Below the pieces are notes generated by a model. It was not told where the DNA came from. It ran no database searches and saw only the letters and a program-made list of their open reading frames with translations. From contig NPFB01000014.1 of assembly GCA_014084085.1 (NCBI GenBank), positions 186,477-250,476 on the forward strand: a stretch of 64,000 nucleotides of DNA, given 5' to 3'. Origin of the DNA: Hondaea fermentalgiana. Its lineage: Eukaryota > Sar > Bigyra > Thraustochytrida > Thraustochytriidae. This document shows positions 20,501 through 35,000 of the stretch, in pieces (within the stretch, counting starts at the first letter, position 1; each line of letters starts with the position of its first letter). A program made the translations under genes and the position numbers.

Positions 20501-23029
20501 GAGGCTTGCAAAATTGACAAAATTGCGTCCAGACCATCCGGCTGCAGCAGCTTTGTCTGCGCGTACCGCGTTTCGGGGTCCTCGACTTCCTCCGTGTCGT
20601 CCTGCAGCGCTTCCACAAAGTCTTCCGTCGCCTCGCCGTCAATGCCCATCAAACGATAGGTAATTTCCATGGGCCGAATCACCGTGCCCTCCTCGTCATC
20701 TTCGTCAGCGAGATGGTGTTCCTCATCGTCCGACACGTCCGAGTCGCCCCAATTCCCCTCAACGGCCTCTTCGGCGCCCTCCGTCTCCCGCAAATACGGC
20801 AGCCAAACCTTTTCGTAGACGAGACGAACTGGCAGATCCACATTGACAATTTTGCCGGCCACAAGAAACTCCATAATGTCCTGCGCATTTGCAAAGTTTA
20901 AGTCCTTAGCAATCTTGGTGCGGAGATCGCGCATGGTTGGCTCGACCGTGCGCTTGCTCGTTCCGGACCTATCCGGTTTCGCAAACCGATACTGAGTGCT
21001 CGAGCTCACGTCCAGGATGTCCTGCCAGAATTGCTCCATGTCGGCGCTGGCACTCGTCGCAGACTCACTTGTCGGGCCCCGACTTTGTGCGCTTTGCTCC
21101 TGTTGCGGAGCCTCGTTCGGTGCATGCCCGCCTACATTTCCATCTGTCGAATCCGCGCCCTCTTCGCCCTCAGCGCTGGGAACAGGAATGTCCTCAATGC
21201 TAAATGGGTTGCTGTCGAGGTTGGACGAAAAGTAATCCTCCTGCGAACGCAGCCGACTCATGACAATGTACACGTTGGGGAGACGCTTCACAGGCTCGAC
21301 AATTCCTGCAAGCTCCGATACTAAACGCATCAGGCACTGCACGATAGCGTGCACCTCAGTCGCACCACATGCGTTGTTGTTCAGCTTCGTCGCGCTTCCC
21401 CGCAGCATCCTGGCTGCCGCGCAAAAGATTTGCGAATCGAACTCTCGGTCTTCCGTGATTGCTGTCATGATATACTGCAGTTTTTGCCGCGCACTTTGCA
21501 CCCCATCGATGCTGGGAACGCATCGTAGAGAATTCAAATTGATCTCCGATCCCATTACTATTTCCAGACGCTTCAAAGCGATGATGCGCCGAGTGGATGG
21601 AACAGTGTCCATCAATAGATGAAGAAGATCGGTAGTGCTCGCCAACCACGCCATCGACTGACCAAGCATTGACGCATCGCGCGGCAACTCCGTGTGATTT
21701 TGAAGCAACGTATGTTCGTACCGCACTACGTTCTCCGTCTCCATACCAATAATCAAGCAAAGATTTTCCACAATGCTGTGCACCGCACTCACGCTGGAAG
21801 TTAGAGCCGAATTTCCGTGCATGATACCGAGAAGGAGCCCAACCAACCCATGGACTTGCTGAGGGCCCAAATCGTTTCGTCTGGTTTCCCATGTTTCACG
21901 AACAAAACGCACGTAGCCGGCCTGAAAGGAGGCAAGATCCGTAGCGTCGAGGGAAGCCACACCATCACTGACGACCTGCTCCAGAGCCTGGCGAACGCAG
22001 ATCTGCGAGCTATCTGAAGCGACTCGCCAAATCCACGTCCAGGACCCTGGGTCCGCAAACCGTCGGCTTATGGCGTCCGCAGCGCTATGCTCGGTGAAGT
22101 CCGCAAGCCTCTGCCAGTGAGCCCTCACAAACTTTACGATCCGATGGGCCGCCACTTGCTTGTCGCTTGTCCGTAGAAACTCGGGATCGAGCGAGCGCAG
22201 AAGTCCAAGCTTTGCCGAAGAGAGCGCCTTCGTTGAGGTAAGACCTTCGTGAACTGCTCCAAGCAGGGGAGCCAGGACGGCGTGAGCAAACGCTGCATTT
22301 GTCCATCCAAGCGTCTCGAGTTCCACCATCTCTCGGAGTATATCAAGAAGAAAAGCCAGGCCCCCGTCTTCAGGGTCCGTGCACGTTGTAAAGAGCACCT
22401 GCACAAGGCCGATGACCCAATTCGAGTTGCCCAAAGACTCCGGATAGCGGGCAACGACCATAAGTCTGGACCGAACAGCGCTCCGAACGGCTTCCAAAGC
22501 GCTTTGACTTGTGTTTGCGAGACCAAGAATCGCAAACAGAGGCCCCTTTCCGCGAACCGCCGGGCCAGCTCGAGTCCCTTCTCCGATGTTCTTTGCTCCA
22601 TTGGGCTTTTCTGAGTCATGATCCTTGCCTTCGCCACCCTTCTTGTTATTGCCTTGGCTGTTTGGCTTCTTTCCATCTTGCTCCTCCGTGCGAGATGAGC
22701 TGCGGTTTGCATCATTCTGTGATTCTTGATGAATGTTGCGATGAAGACTTGCCGCAATACGCGCAGCGCCTTCTTCTGTATCCGAATCCACTGCCATGGG
22801 GATGATGCCAAGGTCAAGAATGTCGCCTTCGCCGTCACCATCTTTGTTCCCACCAGTTGCAACGAGACCCGAATTCTTGACTTGGGATTCAACATGCCGG
22901 TGTGCCCTCCCATTGACATTTTGATCGTCATCTTTCTCCTCGTCATTTTCATCCTCGTCTTCCTCGTCATTATCGTGATCATCGTCGTCGTCGACAACAT
23001 CATCATCATCATCATCATCATCATCGTCG

Positions 23030-23061
<32 letters not shown>

Positions 23062-26000
23062 ATCATCATCATCATCATCATCATCGTCGTCGTCGTCGTC
23101 ATCATCGTCATCGTCGTCATCGTCGTCGTCCTTGTCATTGTTACCCACATCATCACCGTTCTCAATGTTGCCTTCATCCGCCATGTTGTTTTTGGCGGTG
23201 GTGCCCTCTTCATCACCAGCCACATCAGCAACCAGTTCATCAGCTCCATGATCCGATTTTTTGCGTGCAGCCTTGCGGTCACCCATGACGTCAACTTTGC
23301 TCCTTCTCCTTCCCCCTGCACTGTCGTCCCCGTTGCCGTTGCCATCATCTTCGTCCCCGTCACCGTCATCATTGTCATCATCATCATCGTCGTCGTCGTC
23401 GTCGTCGTTGGCGGCATCTTGTTCTTCTGGACCAAAGCCATCAAAGAAGAACAGAGAGTCAGCCTCGCTAGCTACGCCAAATTCTAGACAGTTGTCAAGA
23501 AACGAGGCGCACGATTTTGAAGAAATAGGTCCAAAAAGCCAGGGTGTCTTCTTGAGCGTGGCTAAAAGATGGAAAACGGCGTCCGAAAGCTCAGTGGCGC
23601 AGCTTTGACAGGTGTTCACGAGCAGACCCGGCACTCGCTGTGCACAGCGGGCGATTCTGTGTTCCGAGGCACGGCGAAACGCACCAAGCTTTCCATCCGT
23701 AGAATCCGATGCAAAGTCCGAGGATCTGACATTTGGCGAGGATCTCACCATTGCCAGTGCGCTCCGATGGTTGTAAAGTGCCAACTGCCTACGAATGTCA
23801 GCAAGTGCGCAGCGAATGGTCAAGAGCTTCTGATAGAGCGCATGGGGTGATTGGTCGTACGCCTCCTTCGCCTGCACGAGGTGTGGTTGCATCTCCACTT
23901 GCACTTCATGGGCATCTGGGTACATCTTTTGAACCATCGTCCTGGAAGAAGAGCCTGCGCGGCGGCTCTCACGGCTTGAGCGAGACCCCGTGCTTCTTGC
24001 GAGTGATGACGACGACGCCGACAGCGCTCCGCCACGAAACATCGTTCGCGCCTTGCTCGCCCCACGGGAGTACCCCTCTGAATTCTTGCCCGAGAAAGCG
24101 CCTGGGTTCTGCATTGCAGTTTCGAGAAGCTGCAGCGTGTCGCTGGACTGGAGATACGTTCGCAAAGTATCGCCGAGACCTGCTCGTTTTGCCGCGGCTG
24201 GGTCTTTGCCCTTGCTCCCAGAAGGTCGGACGCCATCCGGTGGTGCTCGAGGACGACGCTGCGACAACGACGAGCCACCGAGAGCACGGTGGTCATCGCG
24301 GGATGATCGAAAGATATCAAGTGACCGCAATAGATCAATCCGAGCGCCGCGACCATTCCCGATGTCTTCGACCATATCAGAATAGTCACCAAGAATCCAG
24401 CGTTGGTTTCTTCTTGGCCCACCACCGCTCCGGCGCTGTGAATGGGACTCGGACTGGGACTGAGACTGGAACTGAGACTGCTGCTGCTGCTGCTGCTCGG
24501 CAGCAGCGCTGGAGCCTCTTCCCGGCGACAATCTTGCATCCCCATCCTTCCCGGGACGTGCTTCACCCGGAGACCGGACGAGACTCCCTGGGAGGTGACG
24601 AGCTGCGAGCTCCCACAAGCACACGCCGTCGTTCTCAGACGCCGATGTGTGCTCAAAGATGTTATCTCGCAGCTTCTGGGCAGTCTCCTCAAAAGATGCG
24701 ATGCTTCGATTCGCCTGCTCGCGATCCGCCTCCGAGAAAATTGGCGGATAATCGGTCGACACGCGAGCATCAAGCGTGTAGGAAAATTTTGCATAGCGAC
24801 AGTACCCACAGTCCACGCAGAGAAAGGCATTCCGGTCCTCCTGATTAATGCGACGACATTGCCTGCACTGGAAGACGACCTCGCCACATGAACACACGCC
24901 ATTCTTGTTGTTGACGACACGGTTGCAACGCGGACAGGTTTGGCGTTCACTGTTCTGACTAATTGCCAGTTCACTTGTGGTGTGATATCGGAACAGGAGA
25001 TTGCACGTTGCCACAGGAACTGCAAGACGCGCCGTCAAGCGATAGATTGCGCTCTTGCCCATGGAAAATGTAGCGATCTCGTGCCACTGGTCGTCCTGGC
25101 CCTGCAAGGCCTTCAAGTCTGCAGATGGATCGCTGTTGCAAAAGACAGAGACCTTGTCAACGCCGCAGCCGAACACGGAGGATTGCGTCTGCACCGTGGC
25201 ATGAATCGCACTCACCGAATACATGCAGTCCATCCGCACGAGCATCGAGTTGGCTGTGAAGCTAAATTCCCGGCGCGATGACTGCAGTGTCAAGCTCTTG
25301 TACTCCCGACGCGGCGGACGACATGTCCCGCACGCATGCAGCATCATTGCGCTTGAGGCAACAGGTGGTATCGCAACCTTCCGCAGGGTGTCCGATGCCG
25401 TAACCGGAGGTGACCGCTCATCATGAGAAGCAGATTGGGCTGATGGGTTCTTTTCCGTGCCATGTCCTGAAGACGAAGTCCACTTTCTCGGCCCGGAGTG
25501 TGCGCTGAAGGAAGTGGACGAATGTCCCGCAGCGGCATCCTTGGGCAATTCCAGCAAGGAAGACCCTATACAGACAAGATTTCCGAGCTGAAGGTTGCGG
25601 ATATGCGCAATGTCCCCGAGAACAATAGGGGCCAGTCCAGCAAGAATGTCTTCAACCTTGACACCAAGCGCGCGTTTCGTTGCTGCGTCAAAATCAGTCT
25701 CTTCCCACTCCCCATTTGAAGCCATGGTGCGGATCAAATGAATGACCTCGAGACCAAATTGTGACCCGCTCTCAAGCAAAGTTTGAAAGCGTGCAACAAG
25801 ATGAACCACCATGGCGCCTCGCACCGACTTTCGCGTCTCTGCCCACGCGCTCTCATCCTTATTTTGATCCGCCAGGCGTGGTGATCGGCTCAGGCAAACA
25901 TACACGCGACGCCAGAGCGCAGCGCTTAGTAGCCGTACGCCCTCCACAGGATGCTCGAGCATCAGAAATTCCACAAGTCTGCTCAAAAGACTAGGATCAT

Positions 26001-29000
26001 TCGTGAGAAGTGTCACGAGCATCTCCTGCGAAGCCATAAGATCTTGCTGACTGCTCGCCATACTTCCGGACTGCGCCGGCCCGGCGTCTGTATCACCCCC
26101 TACAGCTGCCGCCGCCGCTGGAAGACCCCACGTGAGAATCTCTAGTACGAGAGATGTCGAATTTGCGGTGATGCATCCGAGAGCGGAGAAAAGAATCTTG
26201 AAACACGAGGTCTGTCCGCAAAAGCGGCGCCAGTGCGTAATGGCACGGGCCGCAGTTTTGTGCAGTTTTTCGATCGTCAAGGAGCTACGTGTCATGTCTT
26301 CATACGTTGCGCCATTGGGAAGGTATCCTGGCATGAGTCCTCCCCGCAAATCCTGTCCTGGGTCACTGTTTTCTTTGGGGCGAATCACCACAAGAATGTC
26401 CTCGACAGCCTGTAAACCCGCTGCAAATGCTGACTTGTCGCGCTCCCACCCGAACGATGCATTGCTCGCGCAAAGCAGCGTCAGGATCTGGTCGCACTGC
26501 CGATGCAAAAAGCCGAAACGAGAATGAGAGGCCAACGGAATGATACCCTGCAACACCACTGCGTCTTCGATCCCCGTGTCGTCCGAGATGCAAATTGAAG
26601 CTAGCGCTGCGATAGCCTTGAGTACAGCACGCGCAAGGTTTTGCTCCATGAAGAGGCGTTGCGCGCCACCATCTGGCAGTTTGGATCCTGTCAAACTCAG
26701 GCATGGATTCCAAAAGGCAACCTCCGCGCTGGTTGGGCGCTCGCGCACGCCTCGGCCGGGAGAATGCTGGCGTCTTGGTTTCCCGCGAGTCTCCTCGCGG
26801 GACCACGTGGGATCTTGTCGAGCTTGGGCAATCTGGGACTTGGGACCCGCTTTCGTACCAAACACAGCGTCCGTGTCGGACGCGGTCATATCGTGGCACA
26901 ACGCGAGAATGCGCAATGAAGAATGCGCAACATTCGCCCGGATATCCTTGCTCTCTGGGGAGAGCCTGGCCTTGCTCGCCGCTGAAAAAAAGAGAACGCA
27001 CGTCAGACAAACGCCAAAGAGGTCTGACACACCATCGCGCCGCAAGGCCGCGACAAGATCTGATTGCGTGTCGATTGATACAAAGAGGGCTATCACCTCT
27101 TTGCCCAGCCTTTCGACAAAGTCCGCCGTCGCGCTGGTCAGCTGTGCTTGGCCCTCGTCGTTGTCCACCTCCATCTGATCTTCGCCAGCGAGCGATTTCG
27201 CTCTCTCGCCAGCTTCCTTATCCACGTCCATCTGTTCACTTCCATTGCCCTTGCTTTCAGTGCTCTTGTCGACGTTCTTGGACTTTTTCCTTTTATTCTT
27301 CTTCGTCTTCTTCGTCTTCTTTTTCGCCTTCGTCTTTTTCTTCTTCGTCTTCGTCTTCTCCTGCTGCTTCTCTCCCGGGCCCTCGTCTGCGGACCCCCTG
27401 CTTGAATTGCGCTTCGACCCTTCCTGCGTGGCTTGTGCGTCCGAAGAACCCTGATTAGGGTCGTTATCGACCTCCCGCTGGACAAGATCAGCGACAAGCT
27501 TTCCCATGACGACGACCGGCAGAATGCGATCTGCATCGGAAGTAGCAGAGAACTTGGGGATCGCCGATGCCAGGACGGTTTCCGAAAACACGCGACAGAA
27601 CTGGACTGCAAACGTACCCATCCGTCTCACATCAGAAGAGCTCCGCGCGGGAGCGCCGAGCAGCTCAGCATCCAAGTCATTAAGCGCGGCGATCTCAGAA
27701 ATAGCACTGCCAGTTAGAGCAGCAGCGGTGGGGGCGGTGGCGGCTCCATCGTCTGTCTCGGACCGCGCCCTGCCACGCGCAGTGTCCACGCCTGCTCTAG
27801 CGGATGAAGGTCGCTCTGGTTGGATGCCCCGTCGAATCATTTCGTGACTCGGATCGTGACCCTCGACACCTCGACTGTGACATGTGCTGCAAAGATCAAA
27901 GTCCTCGCAAACAGCGCATTCGTAACGCGTGCCAGTGTACAATACCTTTTGGCACCCGTCGCAACGGTAGACCACACAATTTTGGTGCGATGCCGCAATT
28001 TCGGCCTGCTTCGACTGTCTTGATCGCTCCTCCCGCTTTGCGCGTTCTGTGTCCGAGCGCGCAGATTCCGCCTTAACCTTTTTGTCACTCACATGGACAA
28101 AGAAAGCCTGCGCAGACTTGAGAGCGAGCACCACGAAATGGGCAATGGCCGCATGCCCAGCTGCAGTCAGTGTGATGAGCACTTTGGATGCCCGTTGCAT
28201 GTCAAGTTCCACTGTGTCCGCGTCGCGGTCTTCTTGCCACGTCAATACCGCTGTTGCATGATACAAACTCTGCGTAAATGCATACACGGCTCGCTGAAGA
28301 TCAATGGCAGAGTCGTCCCGCAGGTGCGGCGTCATTCTCATGAGAAGGACGCCACGTTCGCGGATTGCCAAGGCCAGAGGAGCGAACACACTTTCGAATC
28401 GATCCGCCTCTGACAGCCAGGCCCGAAATGACGTCCCGTAGCGACGCCGCGCGACGTCAATTGTGTGACACATTCGCATCGCCTCACTGAGGCTAAATCG
28501 TGCTACTACGTCACCCAAGCTACCAAATTGTCGCAGACAGCCCATTACAAGCAGTTCAGCTGCCACTTTGCTCTCCATGCGACTGATGACTGAGCCCGTT
28601 GCCAACGTTGTAGCGCTTTCCGGGCCATGACGAAGGTGCAGCTGCACGCGCAGCTTCTCTGCAAGCGCAATTTGCGCAAGGTGCACAACCGTCAATCCAT
28701 CGCGCGCCGAAAGCAAATCGCGTGCATTCTTGTTCTCCAGCTGTTGCACGAGCGCCTCACCCTCTGGTGCGCTTGGCAAGTAAAGGGCTGCGTCAAGCCC
28801 AAGCCTCCAAGCTTTGGCAAGCTTGGTCTCGAGGCCACGCACGCAGATCTTACTGCTCAAAAGATGCCGGGAGAGCTCCCATGCAGGTCGCATAAAATCG
28901 AGCCAAAGCTGGCTCGACGTCGGCATCGCATATGCTTCGGCAGCTTTGATGGTCTGCGCCATGGGTCCAACATTGAAAACAACATCGACGGATCCCCTCG

Positions 29001-32000
29001 CCTGCGCAATCATGCATTCCAATGGGGTAAGAGGTAGATCACACCAAATCGAGCAGCGCTTCTTCGGGACGCGCACGCGACGTCGGAATGGTCCAATATA
29101 GATGGAGTCGTCCGAGTCGTTGAACGCTTCGCTGGGTCGTTCCCCAGCTTTACCCTTGCGCGCAGCTGACGAAGATGTCGCAGAAGACGATCGAGTCTGC
29201 TCTTCAGAAACCTTGGCGCTCACCTCACTATTGGCAACGTGCGACGAGGCGATGGAGACACGGAGTCCAACCATGGCGTGCGTCGGATTGGCAAATTGCG
29301 CGGTGAGGACAAGCGAATCTTCTGATGCTTGTCTGCGGTGCGAAGACGAGTCGTTACGCCGTTGCAAAAGGCTTCCGAGACGTTGTGCGCTCCCTACGGC
29401 CTTGAGGAGTGATCCGCCCCAGGAAAAGTTGGCAGAGAGTGGATGTTCAGATGTCAAGGCCACAACGTTCTCGAAGAAGAATGACGTTGGAACTTGTGAG
29501 GCTTCTGCTCGCGCCGCCTTCAACTTGGCTCGCGCTGCAGTCTCATCGAGAGGGGCCAAGGCCCGAGCACCTGCCATAATCGGCTCTGCAGAAGACGACG
29601 GGGCACGGGACAGTGCCTGGCGGCGCGATCGCTTCGAGGAGGTTGTGCTTGTTTTTTCTTGCGACGACTTGGCAACTGGCTCCGCAAGGCTTTGAAGCTT
29701 GGCTTCCAAATCACGTTGTGCGGCTCGCGGGACACACTTGGCCATGCTACCATCGTCGTAAAGAACCAAAAGAACCGGATTTGTTGACGCCATGAAGGGA
29801 ATGCTCTCTTCATGGGCAAGGCGGTCTTCAGGTTGACGTCCACCAAACGCACGCGAAAGATTCCAGGCACTTGGAACCGAACCAAAGAACGTTGCAGCTT
29901 GGTCAAAACGAAACATGTCATAACTCGAACCCCGCGCCCAGACCGGAGGCCACACGCACATATCGACGACCTGTTTGCGCTTTTCGCTACGGTTCGCTCT
30001 CCTCGAACTCGGCCCGTCGCTGCTCGAGGCCGAAATTCCGGCACCACTTCGTGCTACGGTGCTACCAGTTCCAGCTTGACCTTCATGAGGTCGTCGATTG
30101 AGACCTCCTGCTGGGGATGTGGACGACTCGCCAGATTGTGTCTCCTCGACAGGCCGTCCAATCTCGATAGGCTCGTACCCTTCGATGAGGTTGGACACCT
30201 GAAAGATAGCCATCGTCTTGCACGGCTTGGACGTCGATGTTTCCTCGGCGACCACTGTCATGGCATGAGTAGAACTGCTCCTCCCGACACCGCAACCGCT
30301 GATACTACTACTACTGCTTCCACTGCCACCACCGCCAGCAACACCACCCCGCGCGAGACCAATCGAAAGCCAGGAGCCATTTCCAAGAGACGAGCGGTGA
30401 ACAGATCCACCATCGAACCAGTCGATCCAGTGCAGTGCTGGAGCAGCGCAGGCGGAGATGGAAGTGCGCTTGAAAGCCCGTGCGCCCTGACTTTCCGATG
30501 GGGAGGCATCCGATACAATGTGCACGTCAACAGGATGCTTCTGTGCGGTGACGAATCCGTCGTCTCCAACGGTGACTCGAGCACAAGTACCTTCTGCCAA
30601 TGTCACAAGAAGCTCATGACCTCCTGACATTGTCCGCGATGCCGGTGGCACATGGAGGGAGACGATTTGCTGATGCCCCCATGACTGGTCAAGGTCCACT
30701 GGGTCAATAACGTCAGGCGGACTCGTCTGCTTTCGCTCCGGAAGCTTGACATCCTGTACTTTGATCTGATGGGACTGTGTCGCAATATAAACGCGCACAG
30801 ATCGCAGATCAGTTGCACCAGGAACAACTGCAAAGGTTTCGATTTTTTCTCCGAAATCGAAAAAGAGCGCCGGATACGTAGAGTCTTCCGCGTAGTCAAA
30901 GACTTTCATCCACAACGTAGATACAACAATGAGAAATTCCGCGTGGCCCGGTGCCCATGCAGTGCCAATTACTTTGCCCACGATTCCCGTTTGAATTTCC
31001 ATCTGCGTGAGCCCAAGGGCAAGCTCAAGGCGGATTTTGTTCTGCACTGTCCCACTGGGCGAAAGAGTAAGAACTTGGCAATTTCCCTCACCGGAAACGG
31101 CAACAACTTCATCGCGGCCAGGGTTGAACCTAATTTGTCGCACAACGAAATTAAGAGGGATCCGAAGCGGCGCAAGCGCGGACTCCGGAACGTCACTGCC
31201 ATATGACACCCCATCTGTGCCAGAGCGAGCAAGAGCGTCGACGAAAGGTTGAGCACCGTACGTATGACCAGCGTCATCGCGTGCTCCCGGGCAAAGAAGC
31301 GCGCCTGCGTGGATGCATCGCACTGCAACACCCTCGGCAACAAAGACTTGGCCCCGGGCATTTGCAGCAATGAGGCGATCATGGGCCAGAGGACGTGTCA
31401 GAGCCCCTCCGCCCTGCATCGCAGAGCGCCCAGTAAGTGACAGAATATTGGAGCCGCGTGACATGGGCATCCGCTGCGCCGCTGAGAATGCCGCGAGACC
31501 TGCTGGAAGGTCAGAAAATTTGCGCCGTGCTTTGAAGACGTCCGATTCTGTACTCACGCGATACTCAAAGAAGCCGCGCAGCTCAGCACCCGAGGACTCG
31601 AAGTGCAGGTGTACGCGCAACAACCATTCAAGGGTCTTGAAGACAGCGAGCCCAAATCCCGTTTCTTCCACGACCTTGGAAACCTCAGCCGAGAGAGAGA
31701 GATGAGATTGATCGGCAAGTGCTTGAAAACACATTGCCAACATGTCGCGCATTGTTGCGCCATGAAGCCCGCCTTGTCCATTGCCCAATGAAGACTTGCT
31801 CGCGACGGAATTCTTTTGGCTGCTATTTTTAGTGCCCTTCAGCTCTGCGCGCTTGAAGCCTGGGTCGTTCGATACGAGGCGGGGCTTTTGCGCCGAGCAC
31901 GAGGATCCGGCGCCGCAATCACAGAAAAAGGGGGAGCGGCGCGCGTACGTGATTTTGTGACCTCGGTGGCATGTCTTCGCGCAAATTGTACAGCAACCTT

Positions 32001-35000
32001 TGCCCTCTACAAGATCACACGTGAGACAGTGGTACCAATGTTGTTCCTCATAGTGTTCACCGGTTTGGGCATACGTGCATGCTTGCCGCGTCGCCTTTGA
32101 CTTTCTACGTCGCGATGACGTTGTTGCTGACGATGACGAGGCCATCCGTGCGGCCATCGGCGTGGCAGACGATGATACTCGTTGAGCATCAAGATTGACG
32201 CGGACGACTTCTTGTCGCCACCGAGCTTCAGCGAGAGCAGCCTCAATCCGATCCGACGGCATTTCTCGGGGCAAAGCATTGCGGGGCTGCAGCTTTGGGC
32301 TGTCAGCGCTCGTCCTGGCGGCCTGGCGCGGGGGTTCTGCTGTGTCCCCTGAGCGACTGTAGTGAAGTAAGTCGGCAGCAGATGCGAGTTCGCGCGCGCT
32401 CACGCCATCCGAATTAGCGTTGCCACTGGCGACCGTGGTGAAGGGATTCATTGACGAAAGTCCATCTTCATCGACTTGCATCGCATCCGGGTTGTCTTCA
32501 CTCTCATCTCTGCTCTCCGCACGCACATCGTCGCTTTCCATTTTCCCCTTGTTCATCTCACTCGCTTCTTTTGATGCCTCGTTCTTCTTATCTGCATTGC
32601 CGCCACTCTCACCGGCACTGCCGGGAGCCGCATTACCCCCATGATTGGCGTCATCTTCTTCGTTGTCGTCATCGTCACCGTGGAGCAAAAACATGTCTTC
32701 GGCAAGGTCGGAATCGGTGTCGAGCACAACATGCATGCCACTGAATCCGTCTGCATCGTTGTTGTCATCATCATCATCGTCGTCGTCGTCGCCGTCGCCG
32801 CCGCCGCCGCGGTCACGGCTAATACTCAGGCTATCATTGCCATTGTCATTGTCATTGTCATTGTCGTTGTCGCCATCGTTATCGTCCTCCCCGGCTTCAC
32901 CGCCCTCGTTGTCATCATCATCGTCATCATCGTCATCATCATCATCATCATCATCATCGTCGTCCTCGTTATCGTCCTCGTGGTCGTCGTTGACCGCATC
33001 CTCACTCTCAAGGTCCACCAGACCATCAACTTCGTCGTCAGTTCCGACTCCACGAGCAGCATGGTCCCGATTGGCATTATCATTTCCATCGCTCTTTCTG
33101 GAAGCATCTTGCTCATTCTTGCTGGCCTCGCAACTTTCATCGGGACGAACATCAAACTCGTCGCGAACACCTGCGCTTCCTTCGAGAGCTTGCGTAAGGG
33201 CCGCGGTCCGGTCGTCTCGAGAAGACGACGCATCCGCGCCATCGTGACTGTTTCCACCAAAGCTGAACTCGCCTTCGCTATCAGGCTCGAGAAGACGCAA
33301 TACATCGTGCTCCCATACAACGTGCCGAAGATCCAGAGCGTCATCCTGTCTTGACGACCGTAGCCCTTCAAACGCTCTATAGTGAGAGGCAGAAGACGTT
33401 GACCCACCGAGTCGACGACGGCGCGAGGCGTTTAAGGCCCCCGAATCTCCACCTCCTCGACGATTACGGCCGGCAGCCTGCAAGTCCTCAAGACGCTGAA
33501 GAAGCGCTGCTCGACGGGCGGACCAAGGCCGGCTCTCATCGCGTGAGCTCGCGTCGCGACGAAGTGAGGAAAGGCGCCCTCGCAGACTTCCCCGGACATT
33601 CATTCCCCGACCTTGTTCAGGTCTTGCACCTCGCGAGGTAGCAGAGCCACCTGTGTGGGAACGGCCGGGTCGTCCGCCATTTCTACCCATTCTTGATCTC
33701 CCTCTGTCATTGCCTTCGTCTGCCTCATGTGCGGCGCCTTGCGTCTGTTTCTTCGCTCCTAGATGGAGCGCCTTGGAGGCGCTTGAAAATGCAATTGCTG
33801 CGAGACTCACGCTGCGCTCGTATTCGTCATCCATGGTATGAGCATATTCATCACCGTGTACTGCCGAAAGGATTCGCGCGCAGAGACGCACCACGGACGT
33901 TTGCGGAGTCACCGGCACAAGCGTTTCAAGAAGTTGCTGCAATGAATCACTAAATGTGTGAGATCGCCCAACGTACGTGATGGCCTCCTTTGCAAGAGCC
34001 GTCGCAAGGGGAGGATCCTGCATGGCTGATTCGAGTCTCAGCAGAGGCGTGAGACTCTCGAGCGAGACAACATGCCGTAAACGGGACGGATTAAAGAGGC
34101 CTCTGAGGACAATCTCTGCCACCGCTTGGCAAGACTCATGATAGTCGCGCTCAACGCTATGGGCGCGACTCACAAGAATGTCGGCAATTGATGTGACTAC
34201 GGCCCAAAGCTTTCGCTCGAGATCATCAGTATGGTCACTCATCATGGGAAAGAGATTCAGCAAATGGTACATGACGATCTCTCCGCGGTGAGAGTCCCAC
34301 ATGTGGGTTGATGTCTGCTGAGACAGAGAAGCGCTCAAAGCGCCGAGGGTGCTGTTCAAAAGGTCCGAAGCTGCAATTTTGACCGCTGCAGGAAGCATCG
34401 GGGTCGCGAGAGCGTGGCGAACCTGCATGAAAAAGAGCGCCATGTCATCCCACCTGGCGTTGGCGCGCACGGTGTCGAGATCTCCAAAGCGAGTAAGAGC
34501 GTGATATGAACTGTCCAGGATACACTCTGTGGATCCTCTCGTAAAGACCTTGGCAAGGGCCTCTTGGAGTGTCATTTTGGCCTCACTGCCAAGCACCGTG
34601 GGATCCATGACCACAATCAGACCGAGGAGGCTCGAGATGGATACTTGTGTGAAGCAGAGATCCGAATTGAAGGAGACTTCCATGATAGGGAGGGCTCGAA
34701 GTGTCGCATCATTGACAAAGGCCGCGCACGCCATGCCACAGTCGCCGGGTGTCTGCAAGACCTCTGGAGAAAAGGGCGCGACGCACGCCATCTTTCGCAG
34801 AATGGAAAGCTGTGCTTTGAGCAAATTTACATCGGCGCCGCGGATTGCAGCCAACAACGCGCACCGTTGGGGAAACTGCAGCAAATTGAGACGAAGCGCA
34901 ACCTCGAAAAGATTCCGTAAATCAGGAGCGTCTTCCCCCGCAGCGTCGGCGCGGATCGACATTGAAATGGCGCCTTCGAGAGCGGCTTGCCAATGGTGAA

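Noticed and set aside
22978..23131. Regularly spaced short repeats that could suggest a CRISPR-like array
   Set aside because: Plain triplet repeats with no unique spacers, in a eukaryotic coding sequence.
22134..23444. Long minus-strand frame rich in Met/Thr, and the plus-strand Ile/Val-rich frame at 22726-23487
   Set aside because: Both are other-register translations of the GAY triplet repeat inside UBR4. The Asp register belongs to a 6,900-codon conserved protein.
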